Assembly: GCF_022410515.1 (NCBI RefSeq)
Contig: NZ_JACSDI010000009.1
Coordinates: forward strand, 1-64,000
Reading direction: 5' to 3'
DNA from: Shewanella cutis
Lineage (GTDB): Bacteria > Pseudomonadota > Gammaproteobacteria > Enterobacterales > Shewanellaceae
DNA: 64,000 nucleotides
Shown here: positions 18,291 through 30,091 of the stretch, one piece after another
How positions within the stretch are numbered: the first letter of the stretch is position 1
How the letters are laid out: each line of letters begins with the position of its first letter
The notes under the pieces: generated by a model
Told to the model about the DNA's origin: nothing
Seen by the model: the letters and a program-made list of their open reading frames with translations, nothing else
The model's database searches: none
Translations under genes and position numbers: made by a program

Positions 18291-18325
18291 TAGAACCCAC
18301 CGCTGGAAGTGTAAGATGGGTTCTA
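18291..18325. other. 9-bp inverted repeat between tldD and export operon
   Basis: TAGAACCCA (18291-18299) and TGGGTTCTA (18317-18325) can form a hairpin with a 17-base loop just past the end of tldD. There is no U-tract, so it is at best a weak terminator or processing site. Confidence 0.35.
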
Positions 18326-18371
18326 AAATAAGCACTTAGCCAATCAACGTAGGAGCTTCTAGCTTCTCGTT

Positions 18372-19820
18372 TTACGCAGTACCGCCTACGGTCAGCTTGT
18401 CGAGCTTAAGGGTCGGTTGACCGACACCCACAGGCACGCTTTGACCATCCTTACCACATACACCAACGCCCTTATCCAGCGCCATGTCGTTACCCACCAT
18501 GGAAATCTGACTCATGGCTTCAGGGCCATTACCGATCAGGGTTGCGCCCTTAATCGCTTGAGTCACTTCACCATTTTCGATCAAATAGGCTTCGGAGGCT
18601 GAGAACACAAACTTACCCGAGGTGATATCGACCTGACCACCGCCAAAGTTAGGCGCATAAATGCCCTTCTTCACCGACTTGATGATGTCGCTCGGTTCGG
18701 ACTCGCCCGATGTCATATAGGTATTGGTCATCCGCGGCATCGGCAGATGCGCATAGGATTCACGGCGACCATTCCCGGTCGGCGCCACGCCCATCAGGCG
18801 CGCATTTAATTTATCCTGCATATAGCCTTTGAGGATACCGTCTTCGATTAACACAGTTCTCTGGGTTTGTACCCCTTCATCATCGATGCTCAGCGAGCCA
18901 CGACGATTCGCAAGCGTGCCATCGTCCACCACTGTCACTAATTTAGATGCCACTTGCTGACCCACCATGCCACTAAAGGCGCTGCTGCCCTTACGGTTAA
19001 AGTCGCCTTCAAGTCCATGACCAACCGCCTCGTGCAGTAACACCCCCGGCCAGCCATTACCGAGCACCACGGTCATTTCCCCGGCGGGAGCATCGATGGC
19101 ATTAAGGTTTACTTGCGCTTGACGCACCGCTTCACGGGCAAAGGCAAAGCACATTGGCAAGCCTGTGTCATCATTGACCATTAACACGCTGTAATCGTGG
19201 CGACCACCGCCACCGGCGCCGCCACGCTCTCGCTTACCGTTTTCTTCTAAAATCACACTGCAGTTAAAGCGTACTAAGGGACGAATGTCCGCGGCTAACG
19301 TACCATCACTGGCGGCAACCAGTATTTCTTCATGCACGCCCGCAAGACTGACCACCACTTGAATAATGCGGCTATCGAGGCTGCGAATATAGGCATCAGC
19401 CTCTTTCAGTAGATTGATTTTTTTCACTTCTTCCATGGCGGCGATAGGATCGACACTATCGTACAGCGCCAAGGCGTGTTGACGTTTGAAGGCTTGTACT
19501 TTTGCCTGTTCGCCAGCCCCTGCAATGCCACGGGCCGCCTCAGCCGCAGCTGTTAATGCTGCAGGTGTAATATCATCGGCATAGGCAAAACCGGTTTTCT
19601 CGCCACTGATGGCGCGCACCCCCACACCACGCTCGATATGGAAACTACCATCCTTAATAATGCCATCTTCAAGCACCCAAGATTCATGGCGACTGCCTTG
19701 GAAATAGAGATCGGAAAAATCGACTTTATGTTGGTGTATGCTGTTTAAATAATCTTGTAAGCCGTCGAGGGCTAGGCCACCCTTCAATAAACTTTGCTCT
19801 ACTTGTGCTAAAAAAGGCAT
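18372..19820 (-). CDS. tldD: Metalloprotease TldD
   Basis: This is the catalytic zinc subunit of the TldD-PmbA protease. The 482-aa product carries the zinc motif HEAVGHGLE (H263, E264, H268) followed by a conserved [13 protein letters not shown] loop, the N-terminal TldD domain and the C-terminal segment [19 protein letters not shown]. Length matches the E. coli protein. It ends the long mreB-to-tldD leftward gene run, 96 bases after the nitrilase gene. The glycine-rich stretch GGAGGGG near residue 200 is a family feature. Confidence 0.96.
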   Translation of the reverse strand: MPFLAQVEQSLLKGGLALDGLQDYLNSIHQHKVDFSDLYFQGSRHESWVLEDGIIKDGSFHIERGVGVRAISGEKTGFAYADDITPAALTAAAEAARGIAGAGEQAKVQAFKRQHALALYDSVDPIAAMEEVKKINLLKEADAYIRSLDSRIIQVVVSLAGVHEEILVAASDGTLAADIRPLVRFNCSVILEENGKRERGGAGGGGRHDYSVLMVNDDTGLPMCFAFAREAVRQAQVNLNAIDAPAGEMTVVLGNGWPGVLLHEAVGHGLEGDFNRKGSSAFSGMVGQQVASKLVTVVDDGTLANRRGSLSIDDEGVQTQRTVLIEDGILKGYMQDKLNARLMGVAPTGNGRRESYAHLPMPRMTNTYMTSGESEPSDIIKSVKKGIYAPNFGGGQVDITSGKFVFSASEAYLIENGEVTQAIKGATLIGNGPEAMSQISMVGNDMALDKGVGVCGKDGQSVPVGVGQPTLKLDKLTVGGTA

Positions 19821-19916
19821 CGAGGTTCTCTCTATTCGCTTAAGCGATCTTGCTTGGCTAAAATTCGCAACTCACTCATTTTTAAAATTATCTAAATTCG
19901 TTGTGAGTCTATTTAT

Positions 19917-20810
19917 CTATGGCTTTTGTTCAGTGGTTAACGCATTCAGGATTAAACTCTCTCTGAGTTTAATCGTCGGCGCATTAAACCGATTATGTTG
20001 CATTACGGGCATTTTGCTGCGAATGCTGTGCACCTCGGTTAAATCGATATCGGCATGTACCCAACCCGTACCGGTTGTTCGCTCGGCAATGATGTTGCCC
20101 CAAGGGCCAATCACCATACTTTGCCCCCAAGTTTCACGACTACCTTGGTTATGGGCTCCCCACTGGGCAGCGGCTACGATAACGCATTGAGTCTCAATAG
20201 CTCTGGCCTGCAATAACACTTGCCAGTGGGCTTCTCCGGTGACCTTAGTAAAAGCCGAAGGCACGGTAATGATCTCGGCTCCAGCGAGGCGCATTGCCCG
20301 AAATAAGTCAGGAAAGCGTAAATCATAACAGATGGATAGGCCAATTTTGCCAAAAGGTGTATCGATAACACTGATATGATCGCCGGGGCAGAAGGTTTCA
20401 CTCTCGCGGTATTGCTTAGTGCCGTCGGCGACATCCACATCAAACAGATGCAGTTTATCGTAATGCCCTAAGGTATCACCTTTGTCATCAAACAGATAAC
20501 AACGGCTATAGACACGTCCATCCTCCGCCAGCGCAGGAATCGTCCCTGCCACCATAAACACCCGATAGCGCGTAGCTAAGGCACTTAAGGCAGATTTTAA
20601 CGGACTGTGATGACTATCACCCGCATAGGCTAGTTGCTGGCTCTCATGGCCACCAAACAATAAACTGCATTCGGGTAACACCACCAAATGAGGAGAATTA
20701 TCGCCCCACTGTTGCCGCTCCTGAGTTAATTCCTCAAGCTGCGATTCGATAAACAACAGGTTCGCGCTGACGTCGCGGCTGCTCTGGCATTGCAACAAGC
20801 TGATGCGCAT
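19917..20810 (-). CDS. Nitrilase-superfamily amidase (Nit1-like)
   Basis: The 297-aa carbon-nitrogen hydrolase has the complete Glu-Lys-Cys triad: E47 in LVVLPECS, K119 in HYDKLHLFDVDV and C161 in GLSICYDLRFPDLFR. The last two motifs and the length fit the Nit1/NitA branch, whose members hydrolyse deaminated glutathione (metabolite repair); that substrate is inferred by family. AAGGAG lies 8 bases before the ATG at 20810, so the start is well supported, although the gene then overlaps the end of yhdP by 77 bases in another frame. It sits between yhdP and tldD. Confidence 0.88.
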   Translation of the reverse strand: MRISLLQCQSSRDVSANLLFIESQLEELTQERQQWGDNSPHLVVLPECSLLFGGHESQQLAYAGDSHHSPLKSALSALATRYRVFMVAGTIPALAEDGRVYSRCYLFDDKGDTLGHYDKLHLFDVDVADGTKQYRESETFCPGDHISVIDTPFGKIGLSICYDLRFPDLFRAMRLAGAEIITVPSAFTKVTGEAHWQVLLQARAIETQCVIVAAAQWGAHNQGSRETWGQSMVIGPWGNIIAERTTGTGWVHADIDLTEVHSIRSKMPVMQHNRFNAPTIKLRESLILNALTTEQKP

Positions 20811-23800
20811 GGCTCTCTCCTTGAATTTGTTTTATCGGCAGAGCAACTTTGGAATTTACTGGCTCAGCATTGGGTTTACGAATATCTGTGGCTGGCTGTT
20901 CAATCTTTTCCTTAGATCCGACTTTATTTTGCTCAGTTTTTGCTTCAGATTCAGTCTGAGGTGCTGGCATGGTTTTATTTACCGCAGCCCCATCAGTCTT
21001 AGGCTTATCGCCCTCTGCTGTGGCAGGTAACTCGCCGCCAACCATGGGTAAAATCGACTCGGGGATTTCAATCTCTTTACTCTTACGCTCAAGCTCCTCA
21101 ACCACAGGATCTGACATCGTGCCCGTGACTCGAAAACGGATTTCAGAAATCACCTCAATCACAGGTTCAAGTACTTTGGTTAAGGCAAACGCACCAAGCC
21201 CTAGCGTCCAAGCACTGGTGCTCAGCAGCACCACAGTCGGAACACTGGAGGCTAATTGCGGCACAAAGCGGATATCGTAGTTTAAGCTTTCGCTGGTGAG
21301 ATCCGTATAGCCGCGCACCTTCATATTGCCCGCAATCGCATCCATTTCAGTGTCTGTCGTTTTCACCACGCCATTATCAATTTGCAGATTGCCAGTAAAG
21401 GAGTTGAAGTACATCCCTTGCCCAAACACATCACTGAAATCTAATGATAATTTACGTATTAATGAATCGAGACTAAACAGCGAGAAAATCCGCGCGCCCT
21501 TATCACTCACTTGGGATAAATGACCCTTGCCTAACTCAAATTTGACCTTACCGTTCAAGGTTTCGAGGGAAAATGCATAGGGTGCACCTTGCCAAGCAAG
21601 ATCGGCATTCACTTTTAATGGTGCTTCGTCTACCCCCGGATTTATACCAAGCTGATCACTCAAGTGGTGAAATTGGCTAGCAGTTAAACTGACGGATAAC
21701 TCGGTTTGGTTTTGACCATTCTGCTGTTGCCAAATACCGTTACCCTGCAGGGAAACTTCAGGCGTCGTCAAAGACAGTGTCTGGATACGGTAGCCAGAGG
21801 CTTGCGGACTCGCTTGCACCACTAACTTGCCAAATGGTTTATCGAAAAAGCGAAAATCGTCCACATTCACCGCGACGGGTGGCAAGTTTGTCAGCACCTG
21901 ATCCGCCGCAAAATCGGCTTCACCTTCGGACTTCACTTCAGGCGAAAAATAAAACTTGCTGGCGGCCACTTTAAGACCCTGTGTCATCCAATTAGGATAA
22001 AAATCAATAGTTCCTTCAAATTCACTGGCTTTAGCATCAAAACGCCAGCCATTGTCGTTAGGGTTGGCGCTCAGTCTTAAATCTGTCAGTCCCTGTCCCA
22101 GTAAATCAAATTTGCCGATATTGGCGTCTATCCCAACAACGGCAGGGAACAGAGCGGAATGATCTGCCTTTTCGACTAAAATACCAGTACGGACGGGCTT
22201 GTTATCAGTACCGATAAAGGCATTAATCACGGGTAGCCAATGGGCTAACTTACCACTGGTTACATCGATCTTAATGTGTCCAAGCTCGGTATTGGGCACC
22301 TCGGTAGCCTCGAAGAGTCGCCCTAATAGCAGATCAAAATAACTGAATTGCGTGCCTTTTTCAGCCTCAAAGCCGCCAATAAACTCAGCCTGTTTATCGA
22401 GTTTGACCCTGAGGATTGCGGCTTGCTGATCGCCGGAAAACTCGGCCAGTAAGGGCCTAGGCTCATCCGTCGGCTTAGCAAAGACGCCTGGTAATGTTAA
22501 ACTTGCGCCCACCAGATCTGAGCCTAACTTGGCTTGAATTTGATAGCCTTGCTCATCGAATACCATGCTCAAATTGCCGCCCCACGCGACCTTACCTTGG
22601 TAAAAACCACTCAGTGGATTATGGAGTTCTTGAGGTAAGCGACTGAGATCCCAACGGCTTTTCATATCTACATTCAGCGTGAAATCTTTACCTTCGGGCT
22701 TAGTTGCAAAGCTAAACTCCAAGGGCTGCTCAAATAGGCGTGACTTAATACCTTGGCCTTCAACGACTTCATTAGCAAACTGCACTGTGCCCGTAACGGC
22801 TTTCAGTTGTAACCCAGGCTGGGCAATAAAAACTGGCGTATTATCAAACACAATTTGACCACGAATATCCTCGGCCTCTCCCTCGTACAAGGGGATACTG
22901 ATGTCTAAGTTACCCCCTACCGCGCCCTGAACCTGCACAACTTTTAAGGTCTCGCCCACCGTATCTGCAAGGGGAGATGCCTGTAACACTTTCGTCGCCG
23001 CACTGCCGTCGGTGACGAGGTCTGCCTGAATTTTTAACAGGGAACGCTCACCCAGTTCAGGAATAAACACATGGGCACCATCGGCCACCACATTCATCAG
23101 TTTGCCTTGGTTGACCCAGATATCCATACGGGCATTTTCAAATAACGCATCAAGAGAAAGATCTGTGACCGCAGGCCAATCAGGTTGGAATTGGTATTCG
23201 GCATTGTTTAAGGTAAATGCCGCTTGGAACACGCCACTATTATCCTCAAAGGGGAAGCTCGATAACGCCCCCTGCCACAATACTTGCGCATTTTGACTCT
23301 GTCCAGCTTTTATCGCGCTATCAAGATACTCGGCCAGTGACTCACCCATGGCTTTAATCGGGAAGTATTTATCTGCATTAGCAGCATTTTTGACTGCAAC
23401 ATTAGCAGCGAGGGACAAACTGGCTGCAGTGCTAAAATCCAGTTTTAGGGCGGCAGAGAGGCCAAGGTCATCGTTTACAAGCTGAACATGGGGCATAGAT
23501 AAAGTCGCACGCTTAGTATCAAATGCACCAGTTAATTCAGCGCCTTGGAACACTAAGGGAGCTGAAAATTCATCGCCAAAATCGAGGGTATAAGTTTGCT
23601 CGGGGAGCGAAAAAACTAACGTTTCATCCTGCCATTGCAACTTAAGATCTAAGGGCTGGGTATTGGGTATTCCCTCCACCTTCTGCCAGTGTAATTGCTT
23701 GACGCTAGTACTTGCTAGCAAAGATTGATCGGCAGCTTGATAGAGGCGAATAGGCCCAATGCTGCCCTCGGGCGCGAGATGGAACCATTGCTCAAGTACG

Positions 23801-24906
23801 GCTAAATCGACACCGGGGAAAAGCGGCAACAATGGAAACAAGGTCGGTAAATCTACACGGCTCACATAGGCATACAAAGCATCATTTTGTTGTTTCGCCG
23901 CTAATTTTAGTTCAGGCCAATGCTCACCATTAGTGACAAAATCTAAATCGGCGCTACTGATCTCCCAACCTGTCGCCTTGGGCTCCCAACGGATACTACC
24001 GGATTGGATTTCAAACTTTTGTGGCTCTCCTTGCATCGACCACTGCAACCAACTGGGCTCAAACTGCACCAGACCAGAACGTATACTGCGATGGGCAACA
24101 TCAAACCATGCCTTGAGATTCACTATGCCCTCTAGGGGCAGCTTTTTGCTTGGGTCATAGGGATTAGGTTGGCGTGATGCCCATTCGCCTAAATCGAGTG
24201 ACTGAGCCGCCAAATAGATTTGTCCCTTCAGCGTATCGGGCGCAGTCGCATCACCAGTAATATCAAGCTGGAGACTGAGGGATTCCTTTACCATGGCATT
24301 GTTATCGAGGTAAATCTCCCCCGTACCGCGATGTTGCATGTCGCTATTACGCCAATTAAGGTGGCGAATATGGATGGGTCGATATTCATGCTGCAAGCTC
24401 AGTAGCTGCACCGAGGCATCCGCCAGCGAGAAACGCTCAAGCTGTTTTAGCAGTAACTTATACAACCAGTCGGTTTGCGTGGATTGTCCAGAGACTCGGC
24501 CCGTTGTACTGCCAGACAATTTATCCATATCGAGGGCGATATGAACACCTTCAAAATTCACATCTTCGATGCGCGGACTGGTGGTCAGCAAAGACTGCCA
24601 AAAATCCAACTTGATTTGAACTTGCTTCACTAACACTGTGACGGGTAATTTTTCCTGCGGCGGGATCACTAGGTCATCAATGGTTACCGCGGGGCCAAAG
24701 GCCTGCCACTGGGCAGATAACTCACCCACCTGAATATTGATCTGATATTCACTTTTTACATACTCAACTAACTGCTGGCGAACCTCATCGACCTGAGGCA
24801 ATAGTCCTCGGATCAAGCTTACCGTCAAGGCAAACAAGACTAAGATCAGCGCCAATAGTTGCCAGCAAAAACGGCTTAGTTTTTTAGCAGTAAAAAGCGT
24901 TGCCAC
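20734..24906 (-). CDS. yhdP: AsmA-like envelope protein YhdP
   Basis: The 1390-aa protein is of the YhdP/TIGR02099 family, one of the large AsmA-like bridge proteins that help carry phospholipids from the inner to the outer membrane. One N-terminal membrane helix (about residues 11-32) anchors a long periplasmic beta-rich body with a repeated-beta groove. Conserved C-terminal parts include DVFGQGMYFNSFTGNLQIDNG and LNYDIRFVPQL. The last 110 residues are a low-complexity Lys/Glu/Pro/Ala tail, longer than the conserved domain needs. The tail overlaps the nitrilase gene. The GTG start shares a base with the rng stop (TAGTG). Confidence 0.93.
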   Translation of the reverse strand: MATLFTAKKLSRFCWQLLALILVLFALTVSLIRGLLPQVDEVRQQLVEYVKSEYQINIQVGELSAQWQAFGPAVTIDDLVIPPQEKLPVTVLVKQVQIKLDFWQSLLTTSPRIEDVNFEGVHIALDMDKLSGSTTGRVSGQSTQTDWLYKLLLKQLERFSLADASVQLLSLQHEYRPIHIRHLNWRNSDMQHRGTGEIYLDNNAMVKESLSLQLDITGDATAPDTLKGQIYLAAQSLDLGEWASRQPNPYDPSKKLPLEGIVNLKAWFDVAHRSIRSGLVQFEPSWLQWSMQGEPQKFEIQSGSIRWEPKATGWEISSADLDFVTNGEHWPELKLAAKQQNDALYAYVSRVDLPTLFPLLPLFPGVDLAVLEQWFHLAPEGSIGPIRLYQAADQSLLASTSVKQLHWQKVEGIPNTQPLDLKLQWQDETLVFSLPEQTYTLDFGDEFSAPLVFQGAELTGAFDTKRATLSMPHVQLVNDDLGLSAALKLDFSTAASLSLAANVAVKNAANADKYFPIKAMGESLAEYLDSAIKAGQSQNAQVLWQGALSSFPFEDNSGVFQAAFTLNNAEYQFQPDWPAVTDLSLDALFENARMDIWVNQGKLMNVVADGAHVFIPELGERSLLKIQADLVTDGSAATKVLQASPLADTVGETLKVVQVQGAVGGNLDISIPLYEGEAEDIRGQIVFDNTPVFIAQPGLQLKAVTGTVQFANEVVEGQGIKSRLFEQPLEFSFATKPEGKDFTLNVDMKSRWDLSRLPQELHNPLSGFYQGKVAWGGNLSMVFDEQGYQIQAKLGSDLVGASLTLPGVFAKPTDEPRPLLAEFSGDQQAAILRVKLDKQAEFIGGFEAEKGTQFSYFDLLLGRLFEATEVPNTELGHIKIDVTSGKLAHWLPVINAFIGTDNKPVRTGILVEKADHSALFPAVVGIDANIGKFDLLGQGLTDLRLSANPNDNGWRFDAKASEFEGTIDFYPNWMTQGLKVAASKFYFSPEVKSEGEADFAADQVLTNLPPVAVNVDDFRFFDKPFGKLVVQASPQASGYRIQTLSLTTPEVSLQGNGIWQQQNGQNQTELSVSLTASQFHHLSDQLGINPGVDEAPLKVNADLAWQGAPYAFSLETLNGKVKFELGKGHLSQVSDKGARIFSLFSLDSLIRKLSLDFSDVFGQGMYFNSFTGNLQIDNGVVKTTDTEMDAIAGNMKVRGYTDLTSESLNYDIRFVPQLASSVPTVVLLSTSAWTLGLGAFALTKVLEPVIEVISEIRFRVTGTMSDPVVEELERKSKEIEIPESILPMVGGELPATAEGDKPKTDGAAVNKTMPAPQTESEAKTEQNKVGSKEKIEQPATDIRKPNAEPVNSKVALPIKQIQGESHAHQLVAMPEQPRRQREPVVYRIAA

Positions 24907-26414
24907 TACATCATCACCACGTCGTATTTATGCTGGGAATACATAGGTTCATTTTGCAGACGAATACGTTTACCGATATAGACCTCAAGCTCAGCTACTA
25001 GATGACTTTCATCACCACTTAAGCTGTTATACACCGCGGGCGAGCAATACAGTAAAAACTCATCAGCATCATAGGCTCGATTTAGGCGGATAATTTCACG
25101 GAATATCTCATAAGAGACCGTTTCGACTGTTTTCATACTCCCCGTCCCCTTACACGCAGGGCACTCGCCGCACAGCACATGCTCTAAACTCTCGCGGGTG
25201 CGTTTGCGGGTCATTTCAACTAAGCCTAAACCTGAGAAACCACTGACATTAGTTTTAACCCTGTCCTTGGCTAACGCACTGTTTAAGCTATTGAGTACAC
25301 GGGTTTTATGCTCGTCACTCAGCATATCGATAAAGTCGATAATGATGATGCCACCGAGATTACGCAGCCTAAGTTGCCGCGCGATGGCTTGGGTGGCTTC
25401 GAGATTAGTGTTAAAGATGGTTTCTTCAAGATTGCGGTGGCCAACAAAGGCACCCGTGTTGATATCGACCGTGGTCATGGCCTCGGTCTGATCGATAATC
25501 AGATACCCACCCGATTTGAGCTCTACCTTGCGACCGAGGGCGCGCTGGATTTCATTCTCAACATCGTAGAGATCGAAAATCGGCGCAGGGCCAGAATAGT
25601 GCTCAATCTTGTCGGCGATTTCCGGCATAAACTCTTGAGCGAAGGCTTGCAGCTCGGCAAAAGTGCGCCGCGAATCGACTTGAATGCGATCTAATTCCGT
25701 CCCGACAAAGTCGCGCACAATCCGTACAGGCAAAGCGAGATCTTGATAGAGTAACGCAACACCACGGCGCTGACGACGCTCTGAGACTTTAGACCAAACT
25801 CGACGCAAAAAAGCAGCGTCCTGCGCGAGCTCATCCTCACCTACGCCCTCAGCGGCGGTGCGGATAATAAAGCCACCGTCTTCATCGACGAAAGGCAGAG
25901 TGATTTTTTTAAGACGACTGCGCTCTTCTTCCTGCTCAATCCGCTGGGACACCCCAATATGGCTGGAGCCAGGCATAAAAACCAGATAACGGGACGGCAG
26001 AGTAATGTCCGTGGTCAGGCGTGCACCTTTAGTGCCGAGCGGATCTTTCACCACTTGCACCATAATATCTTGCCCTTGGCGCACCAACTCTGCGATATCA
26101 CGAACCACAAAATGGCCTTTCTCGACATCGGCGACACATTCGGTGTGCGGCACTATGTCGGAGGCATGTAAAAAAGCCGCTTTATCTAAACCAATATCCA
26201 CGAAGGCGGCTTGCATGCCGGGCAGCACACGGCTGATTTTACCTTTGTAAATATTGCCCACAAGGCCACGTTTCATGCGGCGTTCAATATGGACTTCTTG
26301 CAGCACACCGTGCTCAACCAAAGCGACACGGGCCTCTGATGGGGTTACGTTAATCAGTAACTCTGAACCCATCTTGCGCTGAATTTTATTCGGATTTAAG
26401 CGACCGGTATTCAC
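24906..26414 (-). CDS. rng: Ribonuclease G
   Basis: RNase G is an endonuclease that matures the 5' end of 16S rRNA and degrades some mRNAs. The 502-aa product has the S1 domain (GLVGNIYKGKISRVLPGMQAAFVDIGL), the catalytic core with its metal-binding aspartates (TTVDINTGAF, IIIIDFIDM) and the zinc-link CGECPACKGTGS. GTG at 26414 is preceded by GGGGTGA at good spacing, giving a 14-residue extension over the second possible start, ATG at 26372, which corresponds to the E. coli N-terminus. Either may be used. It sits 133 bases downstream of maf. Confidence 0.94.
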   Translation of the reverse strand: MNTGRLNPNKIQRKMGSELLINVTPSEARVALVEHGVLQEVHIERRMKRGLVGNIYKGKISRVLPGMQAAFVDIGLDKAAFLHASDIVPHTECVADVEKGHFVVRDIAELVRQGQDIMVQVVKDPLGTKGARLTTDITLPSRYLVFMPGSSHIGVSQRIEQEEERSRLKKITLPFVDEDGGFIIRTAAEGVGEDELAQDAAFLRRVWSKVSERRQRRGVALLYQDLALPVRIVRDFVGTELDRIQVDSRRTFAELQAFAQEFMPEIADKIEHYSGPAPIFDLYDVENEIQRALGRKVELKSGGYLIIDQTEAMTTVDINTGAFVGHRNLEETIFNTNLEATQAIARQLRLRNLGGIIIIDFIDMLSDEHKTRVLNSLNSALAKDRVKTNVSGFSGLGLVEMTRKRTRESLEHVLCGECPACKGTGSMKTVETVSYEIFREIIRLNRAYDADEFLLYCSPAVYNSLSGDESHLVAELEVYIGKRIRLQNEPMYSQHKYDVVMM

Positions 26415-26547
26415 GACTCACCCCATTAGGGAAATTAAATTAATCTCAGTATGTTATAAGCCTGAAAACCAATAACGCAGAAGAGTTGAGTGTTGAAAAC
26501 CCAATCCTCTGTATTGCTCCCCATTTGCAAGTCGCCCAATCCGCAGA

Positions 26548-27132
26548 CTAGATAATGCCCGCCTCAGATAAGAGCTGGCGAGTTTCCACTAATGGCAAGC
26601 CAACAACACAGGAGTAACTACCATCAATCGACTCGACAAAGCAGCCACCTAAACCTTGGATCCCATAGCTGCCAGCTTTATCCATGGGTTCTTGTGAGGC
26701 GACATAGGCATCAATATCCGCATCAGAAAGCACACAAAAACGCACTAAGGTTTCGACTAAACGCACTGCGGTATGGTTGGCATTTGCCAAGGCCACAGCC
26801 GTCATCACAGTGTGCGCTCTTCCCGAAAGCGCACGCAGCACTCGCTTGGCATCGGCCTCATCAACAGGCTTACCTAATATTTCATCTTCATGCACGACGA
26901 TAGTATCAGAACCTAATACAGCAGGCTGTGACATATCTGAGCATAATGCAAGCCCAGCCTGCGCCTTTTCGGCTGCGAGGCGCTGCACATAATCCCGTGG
27001 TAACTCACCCGACCTAGGGGTTTCGTCGATATCCGGTGCCACTTGCTCAAAGGTAAAATCACTCAGCCCTAATCCAATATGAGTTAGTAATTCTTTACGG
27101 CGCGGCGATGTCGAAGCTAAGACTAAATTCAC
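26548..27132 (-). CDS. maf: Maf-family nucleotide pyrophosphatase (YhdE-like)
   Basis: Maf proteins hydrolyse non-canonical nucleoside triphosphates; the YhdE branch prefers dTTP, UTP and related pyrimidines. The 194-aa product shows the nucleotide-binding start [12 protein letters not shown], the catalytic-region [15 protein letters not shown] and the [13 protein letters not shown] loop, plus [20 protein letters not shown] near the end. It starts 2 bases after the mreD stop, in the usual mreBCD-maf order. Confidence 0.94.
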   Translation of the reverse strand: MNLVLASTSPRRKELLTHIGLGLSDFTFEQVAPDIDETPRSGELPRDYVQRLAAEKAQAGLALCSDMSQPAVLGSDTIVVHEDEILGKPVDEADAKRVLRALSGRAHTVMTAVALANANHTAVRLVETLVRFCVLSDADIDAYVASQEPMDKAGSYGIQGLGGCFVESIDGSYSCVVGLPLVETRQLLSEAGII

Positions 27133-27134
27133 AA

Positions 27135-27623
27135 CTAACGAACCTTATAATGACGTCGGATACGACGTAAAATCCAAAAAATCCAAGGCCAAAATACTAG
27201 GCCCGATAGCGCAGGCAAAAACAGTTCCGCATGGAATGTTGCGCCATCCATAACAAACTCAACCCAATAAACAATCAGGTGGTAGATAGCAATGAGCAGC
27301 ATCACTACCAGCGACTGCTGCCATTTAGGGAAGTTGCGTAAACGCTGACAATGTAAAATCGCAATATAAATCACTAGCGACATCGCCAAAGAACGTACCC
27401 CTAAGGTGGCGCCTAAGAGAATATCGAGAGCCAAACCCATTACCCATGCCGTAAGAATGTTATACCTGTGTGGCAACGCAATGGACCAGTAGATCAAAAT
27501 CATCAGTAGCCAATCCGGCCGCCAAGCCTCAACAATTGTAGGTAGAGGCATAATTTGGCTTAAGAGTCCGACAAACAAGGTCAGCCAAACCACAATACGT
27601 CCATTAGCCGCTTGTAAACTCAT
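27135..27623 (-). CDS. mreD: Rod shape-determining protein MreD
   Basis: This 162-aa polytopic inner-membrane protein belongs to the elongasome. It has about five hydrophobic segments and typical MreD features: [21 protein letters not shown] and the G-L-x-x-DxLLG motif in [20 protein letters not shown]. The start overlaps the mreC stop by one base (TAATG). Confidence 0.95.
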   Translation of the reverse strand: MSLQAANGRIVVWLTLFVGLLSQIMPLPTIVEAWRPDWLLMILIYWSIALPHRYNILTAWVMGLALDILLGATLGVRSLAMSLVIYIAILHCQRLRNFPKWQQSLVVMLLIAIYHLIVYWVEFVMDGATFHAELFLPALSGLVFWPWIFWILRRIRRHYKVR

Positions 27624-28654
27624 TAGTGCACCTCAGCTGGCGGTTGGGTGGTAGCAGCATTCGATGCACCATTGGCATTTCTCGGTGCCGCAGTCGCGTT
27701 TGGAACTGTGGCATTAGGAGCCGTGGCGTTTGTGCCCTGCGCTTGAGGATTGGTGGCACCATTACCAGCATCAGGTTTGGCTTCTTCTACCGGATGATCC
27801 GCCGCAGGCACAGGGATTTGATTAGGCAAAGTCACGCCCGAGTCAGGTGATGGCCAAATCAGCAGCAGATAACGAATGCGATCAAGTGCCGCCAGAGGCT
27901 GAGCCGTGACTCGCGCATAGCTTTGGCCATCTTCGGTAAAGACTTTCATCACTCGTGCCACAGGATAGCCTTCAGGAAAGCGGTTACCTAAGCCTGAGGT
28001 GACTAACAAATCGCCCACTCGAATATCGGTGCTCTTAGCCACATGACGCAGCTCAATCTCATCGAGCTCACCCGTACCATTAGCGACTAAACGCACATCG
28101 TTACGGGTAATCCGCACGGGTAAACCGTGGGAAACGTCAGACACTAGTAACACTCGGCTGGTCATCTCGCTAACCTGTACAACTTGCCCCACGACCCCCT
28201 GCGCATCCACCACCGGCTGACCGACGAAGACACCGCTGCGGGAACCCCGATTCAAGACCACATAGTGATGGGAAGGTTCACTGGCAACCTCCATCACCTC
28301 CACCACCATCTTGCGGGAATCCTGATAGGCTGGCGAACCCAGCAAAGCACGTAAGCGTTCGTTTTCTTGACGCAGATGTTCGAAACGCTGTAGGCGTTCA
28401 CTCATTAATAATTGTTGCCTTAACAGCTCTTTATTTTGCAATGCCAGCATATTGCGGGTCGCAAAACTCTCAGATGACCAATCGAGAATCGCACTGGGTA
28501 CGCTCGCGAGGTATTGAATAGGGCTTAAAGCAGATGAAAGGGATTCACGGGCAGGCTCAAGACGGTGATTTGCCGCGAGCAAAATCACCGACAGGATAAT
28601 TGCCAGTGTTAAACGGAACTGGTTCGAAATACCACGAACAAAAATTGGCTTCAT
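27623..28654 (-). CDS. mreC: Rod shape-determining protein MreC
   Basis: MreC links the MreB filament side to the periplasmic cell-wall synthases. The 343-aa product has one N-terminal membrane helix (LTLAIILSVILLAANH), a periplasmic coiled coil (about residues 70-105) and the two beta-barrel domains (VVEVMEVASEPSHHYVVLNRG; DLLVTSGLGNRFPEGYPVA). The last 60 residues form an Asn/Ala/Thr/Pro-rich tail with repeated NAT(A/V)PNAT units, which looks disordered. Confidence 0.95.
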   Translation of the reverse strand: MKPIFVRGISNQFRLTLAIILSVILLAANHRLEPARESLSSALSPIQYLASVPSAILDWSSESFATRNMLALQNKELLRQQLLMSERLQRFEHLRQENERLRALLGSPAYQDSRKMVVEVMEVASEPSHHYVVLNRGSRSGVFVGQPVVDAQGVVGQVVQVSEMTSRVLLVSDVSHGLPVRITRNDVRLVANGTGELDEIELRHVAKSTDIRVGDLLVTSGLGNRFPEGYPVARVMKVFTEDGQSYARVTAQPLAALDRIRYLLLIWPSPDSGVTLPNQIPVPAADHPVEEAKPDAGNGATNPQAQGTNATAPNATVPNATAAPRNANGASNAATTQPPAEVH

Positions 28655-28698
28655 AGGAAAGCTAAGGCGGTGATTAGCCGCCCTATACCGAAGTTAGA

Positions 28699-30091
<1,393 letters not shown>

